DNA of 64,000 nt from Corynebacterium tuberculostearicum SK141 (GTDB lineage: Bacteria; Actinomycetota; Actinomycetes; Mycobacteriales; Mycobacteriaceae): the NCBI RefSeq assembly GCF_000175635.1, contig NZ_ACVP01000008.1:22537-86536 (forward strand). Direction: 5' to 3'. The notes below the pieces were generated by a model. The model did not search any database. It was not told the origin of the DNA and saw only the letters and a list, made by a program, of their open reading frames with translations. A program made the position numbers and the translations under genes. Below are positions 17,579 through 26,163 of this stretch, piece by piece. Within the stretch, counting starts at the first letter, position 1. The number at the start of each line of letters is the position of its first letter.

Positions 17579-18846
17579 TGTCGTCCTCCTGCTACCGCGG
17601 CGCGCACGCCGCGGCACATCTGGGTTACTTCGTCGGCGGTGCTGATAAACGGCGGCATGATATAAATCAGTCGGCCGAACGGGCGCAACCACACGCCCTG
17701 TTCCACGGCCGCGGCCGTCGCAGCGGCCATATTTACTTCGCGTTCCATTTCCACCACGCCGATGGCACCAAGCACGCGCACATCCGCTACCCCCGGCTCC
17801 TCGGCTAGGTCTGCAAGCCCGCGCTGCAGCTGCTTTTCGATGCCCGCTACCTGCTCGCGCCAGTGCCCTTCCACAATGAGCGCAGTCGCCTCGGCCGACA
17901 CGGCGCAAGCGAGCGGATTAGCCATAAACGTCGGCCCATGCATCAACGCGCGCGGGCGCATTCTCTCGGACACCTTCGCGGTAGCGAGCGTGGCGGCCAT
18001 GGTCATAAACCCACCGGTCATCGCCTTGCCAACGCACATAATATCCGGCACGACGCCGGCTGCTTGGGTAGCAAAAAGGTCGCCAGTTCGGCCGAATCCG
18101 GTGGCGATTTCGTCGGCGATGAGCACGATACCGTGGCGGTCACAGATATCCCGGGCCCCGCGCACCAGCTCGTGGTCATGAAAGCGCATGCCTCCCGCAC
18201 CTTGGACTACAGGTTCAATGACTAGGGCCGCGACCTCCTCAGTGATGCACGCTTCCAGCTCGTGCAGATAGGTTGCGCGCTCGGCCGGGCTAGCTCCGCG
18301 GGTAGGCGGCGCTGGGGCGAAAATCTGGCGCGCTAAGGTGCCAGTCCACATCGAGTGCATGCCGCCTTCAGGATCGCACACGCTCATCGCCGCGAAGGTA
18401 TCGCCGTGATACCCCGATCGCCACGTCAGCATCTTGGTGCGCTCGGGGTGCCCTAGGCCACGGGCGTACTGTAGCGCCATTTTGATGGCTACTTCTACCG
18501 ATACAGATCCGGAGTCCGAATAAAAGACCTGTTCGAAATCACCCCGGGTCAGTTCCATGAGGTTGCGGGTAAGCCGCGCGGCAGGTTCGTGGGTGAGCCC
18601 GCCGAACATGACGTGGCTCATTCGCTCGATTTGTGCGGCCGCTGCTGCTTTGAGTCGCGGGTGTCCGTGGCCGTGGGCGGCGGCCCACCAGGAAGACATG
18701 GCGTCGATAAGCGTGGTGCCATCCGCAAGCGTTAGATGGACGCCGGCGGCCGAGTCCACCACAAGCGTTGGCTCGCCTGGCTCGGCGTAGGGGTGCCAAA
18801 TGTGTCGCGCATCGAGAGCGGCAATATCCTCCGCTGAAATATCCAT
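17575..18846 (-). CDS. bioA: adenosylmethionine-8-amino-7-oxononanoate aminotransferase
   Basis: 423 aa class III PLP aminotransferase. Key segments are HIWHPYAEPGEP at the N-terminus, SSWWAAAHGHGHP, YHGDTFAAMSVCDP, LIADEIATGFGRTG with the PLP aspartate, and CVGKAMTGG with the Schiff-base lysine. It makes 7,8-diaminopelargonate using SAM as amino donor. The gene diverges from the POT transporter across 43 bp that hold a 13-bp palindrome. Confidence 0.95.
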   Translation of the reverse strand: MDISAEDIAALDARHIWHPYAEPGEPTLVVDSAAGVHLTLADGTTLIDAMSSWWAAAHGHGHPRLKAAAAAQIERMSHVMFGGLTHEPAARLTRNLMELTRGDFEQVFYSDSGSVSVEVAIKMALQYARGLGHPERTKMLTWRSGYHGDTFAAMSVCDPEGGMHSMWTGTLARQIFAPAPPTRGASPAERATYLHELEACITEEVAALVIEPVVQGAGGMRFHDHELVRGARDICDRHGIVLIADEIATGFGRTGDLFATQAAGVVPDIMCVGKAMTGGFMTMAATLATAKVSERMRPRALMHGPTFMANPLACAVSAEATALIVEGHWREQVAGIEKQLQRGLADLAEEPGVADVRVLGAIGVVEMEREVNMAAATAAAVEQGVWLRPFGRLIYIMPPFISTADEVTQMCRGVRAAVAGGRQ

Positions 18847-18854
18847 GATTTTAG

Positions 18855-18867
18855 GTCTATCACAGAC
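18855..18867. promoter_or_regulatory. 13-bp palindrome between bioA and the POT transporter
   Basis: GTCTATCACAGAC has 6-bp arms around one base with one mismatch pair. It lies 9 bp from the bioA start and about 17 bp before the TATAGT of the transporter, where the -35 region would be. Candidate operator; the regulator is unknown. Confidence 0.4.
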
Positions 18868-18877
18868 TTTCGGCCGT

Positions 18878-18883
18878 TATAGT
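18878..18883 (+). promoter_or_regulatory. -10 element TATAGT of the POT transporter (leaderless)
   Basis: TATAGT, then 6 nt, then ATG at 18890. Confidence 0.6.
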
Positions 18884-18889
18884 GCTTTT

Positions 18890-20320
18890 ATGACAATTAT
18901 TAAACAGCGTTCAATCCGGCGTCTACCGGCGGCTTTACCAGCAGTCGCCGGAATTGAAATGTGGGAGCGCTTTAGCTTCTACGGCATGCAAGCCATCCTC
19001 GCCTACTACCTCTATTCCACCTCCGGCGGGCTCGGCATGGACCAAGCACAGGCCACCGCGCTTGTCGGCACATACGGTAGCCTGCTCTATCTGTGCACGT
19101 TCGTAGGCGGGTGGGTCAGCGACCGGCTCTTGGGCGCCGAACGCACGCTCCTTGCCGGCGCGGTTCTGCTCATTTGCGGGCACTTTTCGTTGTCCTTGGT
19201 GCCTGGCGCGGCAGGTCTCGTAGCCGGGCTTTTGCCGCTTGCACTGGGCTCAGGCCTGCTCAAGACAGCAGCAATCACCATTCTGGGTGCGGCTTTTCCT
19301 CCCGCGGCCGGCGCACGAGATGGCGCCTTCCAGATCTTTTATCTAGGGATTAATATCGGCGCCCTACTCGGGCCAATGCTTACTGGCTGGCTGGCACAAG
19401 AATACGGTTACCACGCTGGCTTCCTCGCGGCCGCGATCCTCATGTGTTGCGGGTGCGCCCTCTACGGCACGCTGCGCCGGCGGGTAGTTGCGGAATTCGA
19501 TTCGCGGCCGCCCAACCCCACCACCACACCGGGCAGGGCCGCGGCGATAGCGTTGGCGGCCGTCGTGGGCGGCGTCGTCGTTGCGGTGACTGTCTCGCCA
19601 GATAAGCTGGCCATGCTTTTGCTCCTTACCACGATCACGGCCGCCCTCGCTCTCTTCGCCAGCATGCTGCGGTCGCCGCGGGTCAGCGCGCCGGAGCGGC
19701 GGAAGGTCGTGGCATATATTCCGCTGTTTTTCTGCTCTACGGCCTATTGGACCCTCCAACCGCAGATTTACGGCGTGCTAGCCGTGTACTCGGATCAGCG
19801 TGTAAACCGCATGGTAGGCGGATTTGAGATTCCAGCGGCGTGGACGCAATCGCTCAACCCCCTGTTCATCTTGGTGTTGTCCCTCCCATTGGCTGCTGGC
19901 ATGGCCCGATGGGCTCGCTCGCGACGTCTATTAATGGCCGTGGGCATCATGGTGGCTGGTTCCGGAATGTTTGTGCTGTTGCCGTTCGTCGGGGGCGGAG
20001 AAAACTCAACGCCGTTCGCGGCTTTGGCCTTGACCATCTTCTTGATGTCGCTCGGCGAGCTATTCATCGGACCAGTGGGCATGGCGGCATCGGCCGCGCA
20101 CGCACCACGGGCCTACGCGACGCGCTTTTCAGCACTGTACTTTCTCACCATGGCCATCGGCACCTCGCTGGCGGGAACACTATCGACGCTCTATGACCCT
20201 TCCTCGGCAGATGCGGAGCGGAACTACCTACTTATTGTCGGAATCGTCCCCGTCGCACTGGGACTCATGCTCTTGGTCGGCCGAAAGGACGTCGTGGACG
20301 AGGTTTCGGGCGGCGTCTAA
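18890..20320 (+). CDS. POT-family (PTR2) peptide:proton symporter
   Basis: 476 aa, about 12-14 membrane helices. The family opening GIEMWERFSFYGMQAILAYYL (ExxERFxYYG type) and DGAFQIFYLGINIGALLGPMLTGWL in helix 5 are clear. POT proteins import di- and tripeptides with protons. The ATG at 18890 follows TATAGT by 6 nt; the frame extending to 18800 would run into bioA. It is divergent from bioA. Confidence 0.9.
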   Translation: MTIIKQRSIRRLPAALPAVAGIEMWERFSFYGMQAILAYYLYSTSGGLGMDQAQATALVGTYGSLLYLCTFVGGWVSDRLLGAERTLLAGAVLLICGHFSLSLVPGAAGLVAGLLPLALGSGLLKTAAITILGAAFPPAAGARDGAFQIFYLGINIGALLGPMLTGWLAQEYGYHAGFLAAAILMCCGCALYGTLRRRVVAEFDSRPPNPTTTPGRAAAIALAAVVGGVVVAVTVSPDKLAMLLLLTTITAALALFASMLRSPRVSAPERRKVVAYIPLFFCSTAYWTLQPQIYGVLAVYSDQRVNRMVGGFEIPAAWTQSLNPLFILVLSLPLAAGMARWARSRRLLMAVGIMVAGSGMFVLLPFVGGGENSTPFAALALTIFLMSLGELFIGPVGMAASAAHAPRAYATRFSALYFLTMAIGTSLAGTLSTLYDPSSADAERNYLLIVGIVPVALGLMLLVGRKDVVDEVSGGV

Positions 20321-20345
20321 GGTATCGGCTCCTGAGGTAGCTTGG

Positions 20346-20369
20346 GTGTCAGTGGAGAAAATCTGACAC
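20346..20369 (+). terminator. hairpin after the POT gene, possible terminator
   Basis: GTGTCAG/CTGACAC, 7 bp, 10-nt loop, 25 nt after the stop. No T run follows, so it is weak. Confidence 0.3.
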
Positions 20370-20451
20370 TCGTGATCCGGCACAACTTCCGCGCGGCGGG
20401 TTATTCCACGCTGCGCGGTATAGGCATCAAAAAGGTTATCGATGCTCAGGG

Positions 20452-21600
20452 CTACTCCTCGTTTTTTAGTTGCTCGCGCAGCTGCTGGAAGTACTCGCGG
20501 GCAGCCTGGGGCTGCGCGGTGGAGTGCTGGCCCTGCTGCGCCTGCGGCTCTGCCTGCTGGTTCTCGGAGCGTTGCTGCTCAGCGCGCTGGGAAGCGGCGA
20601 TGGCTTCGCGCTTAGCGCGTTCGGCCTGACGCTTAGATTCGCGCTCGATTTCTTCGGCGCGGGAAGGCTTCTTAGGCTGCGGGCGACGGCGCTGCGACGG
20701 ATCCTCGGCGGAGTCGAGGGCGCGGTTGGCCATGAGCACGTCGCGCATGCCGCTGAAAAGATCGCCCATCCCCTGCGGGTTGGAAGGCATGTAAAGAACG
20801 GACGCCTGGCCGTTGTGGGAGACGTCGACCATTGCGTCGAGGTACTGGGAAACCAGCATGAGGGCTTCGGGGGATTCTTCCACGCCGGCGTCGCGAAGCA
20901 TCTCGTACTGCTGGGCAATGCCCTCGACGATTTCCTTACGCTGGTCGGCGACGCCGCGGCCCTGCAGCTTCTTCGCCTCGGCTGCACCCTCAGCTTCCTT
21001 GACCACGCGGATCTTCTCAGCCTCCGCCTGGGCGACGGCCGCCTCGCGCTCGCGCTGCGCCGCGTTAATCGAGTTCATGGACTCGCGCACCCGGGAATCG
21101 GGGCGGATATCGGTGACCAAGGTGTTGACGAAGTTCCAGCCGTACTCGGCCATGTTGTCGCGCAAGGAGGCCGCAACATTGCGGGCGATGGTGTCCTTGG
21201 AGGAGAAGGAATCATCTAGGTTCATATTCGCTACGGAGGAACGAACATTGTCCTGGACGTAGGCCACAATCTGCTGCTCGTGATTGGAGAGCATGTAGTA
21301 CGCCTCGCGCTCGCGGCCCTGGACTACCTCGTACTGCACGGCAACAGGGATTTGGACGAACACATTGTCCTTCGTCTTGGTCTCCACCATCACGTCCAGC
21401 TGGCGCACCTGCAGCGAAATCTTATCGCGTACACGGTCCACCCACGGCATCTTAAAGTGCAGGCCAGCATGCGCCACCTTTTGGAATTTACCCAATCGCT
21501 CCAGAATGGCAGCTTCGCGAGTGCGAACGATGAAATAACCATCGAAGAGCGTTCCCAAGATAATCAGCAGGATAATGACTAATACTATGGTGGCAATCAT
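20452..21600 (-). CDS. SPFH/band 7 family membrane protein (QmcA/stomatin-like)
   Basis: 382 aa. One N-terminal membrane helix (MIATIVLVIILLIILGTLFDGYFIV) is followed by the SPFH domain (about 25-270), with the stomatin signature region RDNMAEYGWNFVNTLVTDIRPD and a coiled-coil rich in Glu/Ala (AQREREAAVAQAEAEKIRV). The C-terminal 100 residues are Arg/Gln/Glu-rich and disordered, longer than in E. coli QmcA. Such proteins scaffold membrane microdomains or assist proteases. SD AGGGAG precedes the ATG. Confidence 0.9.
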   Translation of the reverse strand: MIATIVLVIILLIILGTLFDGYFIVRTREAAILERLGKFQKVAHAGLHFKMPWVDRVRDKISLQVRQLDVMVETKTKDNVFVQIPVAVQYEVVQGREREAYYMLSNHEQQIVAYVQDNVRSSVANMNLDDSFSSKDTIARNVAASLRDNMAEYGWNFVNTLVTDIRPDSRVRESMNSINAAQREREAAVAQAEAEKIRVVKEAEGAAEAKKLQGRGVADQRKEIVEGIAQQYEMLRDAGVEESPEALMLVSQYLDAMVDVSHNGQASVLYMPSNPQGMGDLFSGMRDVLMANRALDSAEDPSQRRRPQPKKPSRAEEIERESKRQAERAKREAIAASQRAEQQRSENQQAEPQAQQGQHSTAQPQAAREYFQQLREQLKNEE

Positions 21601-21623
21601 TGAGTCTCCCTAAATGTCGTAAT

Positions 21624-21668
21624 GATCACTAATATTTTCGCATAGGAAATAGCGAAATGCTAGTGATC
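21624..21668. repeat. interrupted inverted repeat between the hydrolase and SPFH genes
   Basis: Outer arms GATCACTA/TAGTGATC and inner arms TTTCGC/GCGAAA form a nested hairpin covering the hydrolase stop codon and the gap to the SPFH gene. It may end or process the upstream transcript. Confidence 0.45.
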
Positions 21669-22898
21669 GTCGATAAGCGAAAAGAGCCTCCCCAAGATGG
21701 TCGCACCATCCTCGCGAATGCCGTTGTGCTGGAACTCATTGTTGATCCACGGCCGCAGGTCTCCCAGGTGCGCGGCCGTAGCCAAGGACTCCTCGAGCGG
21801 GACGAAAATATCATCGACGTAGATGGCCGCAGCCGTGGTGGGTACCTCGCCCAGCGCATAGGGCGGGGAGAATTCGTGGCGGGCGAGGCCATGGGCGGCG
21901 TCGGCAAACGCGTGCAAGGCCGGGTCCTCGTCGAACTGCCAGGGGAAAATGTGCTCGCCGGTCAGCCAGGTGCCGACCTCAGCAAACTCCGGAAATTCCT
22001 CGCGCACGCGGTGCGCCGCCCAGTTCGTAGCGGCCTGGCCACCGGCGCCGCCGTAAATCGACTCATGGATTGCGGCGTACAACGGAGCATCCGCAAAGCT
22101 CACGCGCTGGCCGACGTCCGCCAGGAAATCACCCCGCAACCGCTTCTCCCCCGCTACGGTGCGGAAGGGCTCTTCCAGAAGATAGGCCAGCGAATCAAAG
22201 CCGGTGCCGCGGCCGAGCTCGATGCCGATAGTGCGAAACCGCAGTGCGGACAAGCGCTCACCGGTAGGAAGCCGCTCATCCGAATTGTCGAGGTGGGAAA
22301 TGATCTCCTCGATCCGGCCCTGTGCCCACGGGAATTCGCGGTAGAAGCGCTGTTGGCGGACCTTGAGCTTGCTGAAAGTAGCGCGGTAGAGATCGTCCGC
22401 GCCCTTCAGCGTAGGGATGCCGCCAGTGAAGAAGGCATGCTCGACGCGCTCGGGTGCCTGGGATAGGTAGGCGGTAATGCAAAAGCCGCCGAAGGATTGG
22501 CCGAACAGCGACCATTTCTCGAGTCCGAGGTGCTCGCGCAGGCGCTCGGCATCGCGGACGATATTGTCTTGGCGCAGCAACGCCAAGTGCCCTGCAGTGC
22601 GCTCTGCGGCCGGGCTAAGCGCGTCAATGCGGTTTGAGCGGCCGGTGCCGCGCTGATCCATGAGGAAAACGCGGTAGCGCTCTAGCGCCTTGCCAATCAG
22701 CCCCGTAGGCGCCAGCGGCCGAGGCGCCGGGAAACCGGGACCGCCCTGCAGGTATAGCAATGCGGGCAGGTCCTCTCCACCGGGCGGGATTATTTCGCGG
22801 GCGTAGAGCCCAAAAGTCCCGTGGGGATTGGAATAATCCCACGGGACTTCTAGGTGGTGCTCTTTAATTGTGTGGCCGAAGCGGCGATAGGAGGTCAT
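21660..22898 (-). CDS. alpha/beta hydrolase, proline iminopeptidase-like
   Basis: 412 aa. LLYLQGGPGFPAPRP forms the oxyanion-hole HGGPG-like motif, FLMDQRGTGRS is conserved in proline iminopeptidases, and the nucleophile elbow is GQSFGGFC. A helical cap follows, and a C-terminal histidine (SLIDDH or an earlier one) would complete the triad. It probably removes N-terminal residues, perhaps proline, from peptides. It lies 11 nt after the pflA stop on the same strand and may be read through from the pfl operon. Confidence 0.85.
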   Translation of the reverse strand: MTSYRRFGHTIKEHHLEVPWDYSNPHGTFGLYAREIIPPGGEDLPALLYLQGGPGFPAPRPLAPTGLIGKALERYRVFLMDQRGTGRSNRIDALSPAAERTAGHLALLRQDNIVRDAERLREHLGLEKWSLFGQSFGGFCITAYLSQAPERVEHAFFTGGIPTLKGADDLYRATFSKLKVRQQRFYREFPWAQGRIEEIISHLDNSDERLPTGERLSALRFRTIGIELGRGTGFDSLAYLLEEPFRTVAGEKRLRGDFLADVGQRVSFADAPLYAAIHESIYGGAGGQAATNWAAHRVREEFPEFAEVGTWLTGEHIFPWQFDEDPALHAFADAAHGLARHEFSPPYALGEVPTTAAAIYVDDIFVPLEESLATAAHLGDLRPWINNEFQHNGIREDGATILGRLFSLIDDH

Positions 22899-22909
22899 GT
22901 CCTCCCAGG

Positions 22910-23779
22910 CTAGTGGACTTCCAGACCCTTCGAGCGGAAGACATCGCGGATTTTCTCCACATCCTCCGGCTTTGGTGGCTTCGTGTCAGCTAGCTGGTAG
23001 TTCATACCCAAGTTATCCCACTTGTCCTTGCCCATATTGTGGAAAGGCAGGACCTCAACGCGCTCAACGTTGGATTTCCAACGCGCCACGATGTTGGCCA
23101 CATTTTCCACGTTCTCTGGCGAGTCCGTGAGGTCTGGCACCACCACGAAGCGGATCCACACCGCCTTGCCCATCTTGTTTAGCCTGTCGCCGAAGTCCAG
23201 CGTGGGCTGGAGTTCGCGCTGAGTGACCTTGCGATAGGTTTCCTCGTCGCCCGACTTGACGTCGAGAAGCACGAGGTCGATATTGTCCAGGTCCTCGTCA
23301 CGCAAACGCGCACCGAGATAACCGGCAGTATCGATGGTGGTGTGGATGCCCGCATCGTGAACTTCCTTCAGCACGCGGCGCGTGAAAGAAAGTTGGAAGA
23401 GGGGTTCACCACCGGAGATGGTGAGACCGCCACCGGAAGCGTTGAAGATTGGCTTATAACGCTTAATGCGCTTGACCACATCCTCGACCCGCTCTAGCGT
23501 GCCGGTCTTCATCTCCCAGGTGTCTGGGTTATGGCAGTACTGGCAGCGCAGTGGGCAGCCGGACATGAACATCGTCATGCGGGTACCCGGGCCATCGACG
23601 GCGGTCACGAGCTCCCAAGAGTGCACGAGGGCAATATCGCCGGTACGGCGCGCCTCCATGAGTTCGGGGCGGGTAATGTCATCGAATTGAGCGTCGTCTC
23701 CCAGGCCCGCGGCCGCGCCGCGGACTCGCTCTCCCTCTTCAGGAGAGAGGGTAACGACACCAGTAACGCCATCAGCCAT
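22910..23779 (-). CDS. pflA: pyruvate formate-lyase activating enzyme (radical SAM)
   Basis: 289 aa. The radical-SAM cluster motif is CPLRCQYCHNPDTWE (CxxxCxxC), followed by the GGEP-type segment LTISGGEPLFQ. The C-terminal half gives FVVVPDLTDSPENV and VEVLPFHNMGKDKWD, as in PflA. It uses a 4Fe-4S cluster and SAM to put the radical on the glycine of PFL; here the target would be Gly58 of the small subunit encoded 2 nt upstream. The N-terminus is about 40 residues longer than E. coli PflA. Confidence 0.93.
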   Translation of the reverse strand: MADGVTGVVTLSPEEGERVRGAAAGLGDDAQFDDITRPELMEARRTGDIALVHSWELVTAVDGPGTRMTMFMSGCPLRCQYCHNPDTWEMKTGTLERVEDVVKRIKRYKPIFNASGGGLTISGGEPLFQLSFTRRVLKEVHDAGIHTTIDTAGYLGARLRDEDLDNIDLVLLDVKSGDEETYRKVTQRELQPTLDFGDRLNKMGKAVWIRFVVVPDLTDSPENVENVANIVARWKSNVERVEVLPFHNMGKDKWDNLGMNYQLADTKPPKPEDVEKIRDVFRSKGLEVH

Positions 23780-23781
23780 GA

Positions 23782-24033
23782 TTAGGAACCCTGGTGGAAG
23801 GTGCGGGAGATAACGTCGAGCTGCTGCTCCTTGGTCAGCTTGACAAAGTTGACAGCGTAGCCAGAGACGCGAACGGTGAGGTTCGGGTACTTCTCTGGGT
23901 GCTCAACGGCGTCCTCGAGGGTGGACTTGTCCAGCACGTTGATGTTTGCGTGGTACAGACCAGAGTTCATCTGGTGTGCATCGCGGTTTGCCTTCATTGC
24001 AGACATGCGGTCTTCGAAAGTTGGGGTTGCCAT
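23782..24033 (-). CDS. grcA: glycyl-radical subunit of split pyruvate formate-lyase (GrcA-like)
   Basis: 83 aa. Residues about 20-83 match the C-terminal end of PFL and E. coli Yfi[19 protein letters not shown] carries the radical glycine (Gly58), and [15 protein letters not shown] is the conserved end. The first 19 residues are unrelated to PFL. It has its own SD (AAGGAG) and ATG. The upstream pflB lacks exactly this domain, so this is not a spare copy as in E. coli but probably the only source of the radical for that enzyme. It is in the same frame as pflB, separated by one TAA and 14 codons. Confidence 0.93.
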   Translation of the reverse strand: MATPTFEDRMSAMKANRDAHQMNSGLYHANINVLDKSTLEDAVEHPEKYPNLTVRVSGYAVNFVKLTKEQQLDVISRTFHQGS

Positions 24034-24075
24034 GATTTTCTCCTTTTCGAGATGGTTGAGGGGGGTTAGTGGTTT

Positions 24076-26163
24076 TTACTTCTCCATGATGAAGCCGGCA
24101 TCCAGAACGCCCACCAAGTTATTGATGCGCTCTTCTGGGGTGCGGCCCAATCCGGAAGGAGTAATGGTGTTGGTCAGCGAGATGCCGTCCAAGGCGTCCT
24201 TGTAATCCAGCTTGCCGACGGACAGCATGGAAGCAACCATGCCGTGGCTGTCAGCACCGTTTTCAGGGTTAGCGCCTGGGGAGAACGGCGTGCCGGCCTT
24301 GTGGCCCGACGGGAAGGCGCCTGTTGCCTTGCCGTAGACCACGTTCGAGGTAATGGTCAGCACGGACTGGGTTGGGATGGCATTGCGGTACATCGGGATG
24401 GCCTTAATCTTTTCCATCACGGTGTGGACAATGGTAGCGGCGATATCATCGGCGCGGTCGTCATCGTTGCCGTAGAACGGGAACTCACCTTCGGTGATGT
24501 AGTCCGTAATCAGGCCGGTCTCGTCGCGTACCGGGGTGACCTTAGCGTACTTGATAGCAGCCAGGGAGTCGGCGACGATGGACAGGCCGGCGATGCCGCA
24601 GCCCATGGAGCGGACGATATTGGAATCGTGCAGCGCCATCTCGACTGCCTCATAGGCGTACTTGTCGTGGGAGTAGTGGATGATGTTGAGGGCCTCAACG
24701 TAGGTGCCAACAACCCAGTCCAGCATCTCCTCGTACTTCTGCCAGACCTCGTCGAAGTCCAGCGGGCCGTCGCCCTTGATGGGCTCGTAGCCTTCGACAA
24801 CCTGCTTGCCGGATACCTCATCGCGGCCACCGTTGATGGCGTAGAGCAGAGCCTTTGCGGCGTTCACACGAGCGCCGAAGAACTGCATCTGCTTGCCAAC
24901 TTCCATCGGGGAGACACAGCAAGCAATTGCGGCGTCATCGCCCCACTGCTCACGAATCTGGCGGTCAGACTCGTACTGGATGGAGGAGGTCTCAATGGAG
25001 ATGTGGGCACAGAATTCCTTGTAGCCCTCTGGCAGCTTCGGATCCCAGAAGATGGTGATGTTTGGCTCAGGTGATGGGCCAAGGTTAACCAGGGTCTGCA
25101 GCAGACGGAAGGAAGTCTTGGTGACCATGTGGCGGCCGTCGTTGCCAAAGCCAGCGTCGGACCAGGTTGCCCAGTATGGGTCGCCGGAGAAGATCTGGTC
25201 GTAGTCGATGGTGCGCAGGAAGCGAACGATACGCAGCTTGAGAACCAGGGAGTCGATGATCTCCTGGGCGTCTTCCTCGGTGATGATGCCAGCGGCGAGG
25301 TCGCGCTCGAAGTAGCAATCGAAGAAGGCGGACAGGCGGCCGATGGACATTGCGGCGCCATCCTGGGACTTAATGGAAGCCAGGTAGCCGAAGTAGGTCC
25401 ACTGTACTGCCTCGTGAGCGGTCTTGGCCGGCTGGGAGATGTCGAAGCCGTAGGACTCAGCCATCTTCTTGAGCTTCTTCAGGGCCTTGATCTGCTCGGA
25501 GTGCTCCTCGCGGAAGCGTGCCCAGTGCTCAGAGAAGCCAGCATCGGCGACGGAATCGCGGGAAGCCTGCTTTTCCTCGATCAGGTAATCCACACCATAA
25601 AGTGCAACACGGCGGTAGTCGCCGATGATGCGGCCACGGCCGTAAGCATCCGGCAGGCCGGTAATGATGTGTGATGAACGAGCAGCGCGGATGCGCGGGG
25701 TGTAGATATCGAAGACCGCATCGTTGTGGGTCTTGCGGTAACGGGTGAAGATCTTCTCCACCTCAGGATCTACTTCCTTGCCCGCTTCGGCGATAGCCTG
25801 CTTGACCATGCGCCAGCCACCGAACGGCATCATGGCGCGCTTCAGCGGGGTATCAGTCTGCAGACCGACGATAACGTCGTCGTCCTCTGAGATGTAGCCG
25901 GCCGGGAAGGCGTCGATATCGGTCGGGGTGTGGGTGTCAACGTCGTAAACGCGCTGCTCGCGCTCGACGGACAGGTACTTCTTTTCCAGAGTGTCCCAGA
26001 CGCGCTTGGTCTTCTCGGTCGGGCCTGCCAGGAAGCTGGAGTCACCGTCGTACGGCGTGTAGTTGCGCTGGATGAAGTCGCGGACGTTAATGCCCTCGGT
26101 CCATGGACCGGACTCAAATCCCTTCCAAGCTTCAAACTGTTGAGGCTGCGTTGCGGTAGTCAT
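24076..26163 (-). CDS. pflB: pyruvate formate-lyase large subunit, lacking the glycyl-radical domain
   Basis: 695 aa against about 760 for a full PFL. The PFL domain is intact from the N-terminus (FEAWKGFESGPWTEGINVRDFIQ) to the catalytic pair Cys415-Cys416 in AIACCVSPMEVGK, equivalent to E. coli Cys418-Cys419. The protein ends NNLVGVLDAGFIMEK, where E. coli PFL continues FHHEAS and on to the RVSGYAV motif. That missing part is supplied by the next gene. With PflA it should convert pyruvate and CoA to acetyl-CoA and formate without oxygen. SD GAAGGG precedes the ATG. Confidence 0.95.
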   Translation of the reverse strand: MTTATQPQQFEAWKGFESGPWTEGINVRDFIQRNYTPYDGDSSFLAGPTEKTKRVWDTLEKKYLSVEREQRVYDVDTHTPTDIDAFPAGYISEDDDVIVGLQTDTPLKRAMMPFGGWRMVKQAIAEAGKEVDPEVEKIFTRYRKTHNDAVFDIYTPRIRAARSSHIITGLPDAYGRGRIIGDYRRVALYGVDYLIEEKQASRDSVADAGFSEHWARFREEHSEQIKALKKLKKMAESYGFDISQPAKTAHEAVQWTYFGYLASIKSQDGAAMSIGRLSAFFDCYFERDLAAGIITEEDAQEIIDSLVLKLRIVRFLRTIDYDQIFSGDPYWATWSDAGFGNDGRHMVTKTSFRLLQTLVNLGPSPEPNITIFWDPKLPEGYKEFCAHISIETSSIQYESDRQIREQWGDDAAIACCVSPMEVGKQMQFFGARVNAAKALLYAINGGRDEVSGKQVVEGYEPIKGDGPLDFDEVWQKYEEMLDWVVGTYVEALNIIHYSHDKYAYEAVEMALHDSNIVRSMGCGIAGLSIVADSLAAIKYAKVTPVRDETGLITDYITEGEFPFYGNDDDRADDIAATIVHTVMEKIKAIPMYRNAIPTQSVLTITSNVVYGKATGAFPSGHKAGTPFSPGANPENGADSHGMVASMLSVGKLDYKDALDGISLTNTITPSGLGRTPEERINNLVGVLDAGFIMEK

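Noticed and set aside
18847..18889. BioQ box upstream of bioA
   Set aside because: No TGAAC-N3-GTTCA-like sequence; the palindrome present is a different one.
24034..24078. Sequencing error breaking a single pflB gene
   Set aside because: The 14 codons after the stop and the first 19 residues of the small protein do not match PFL, and a good SD precedes its ATG, so a single false stop does not explain the locus.
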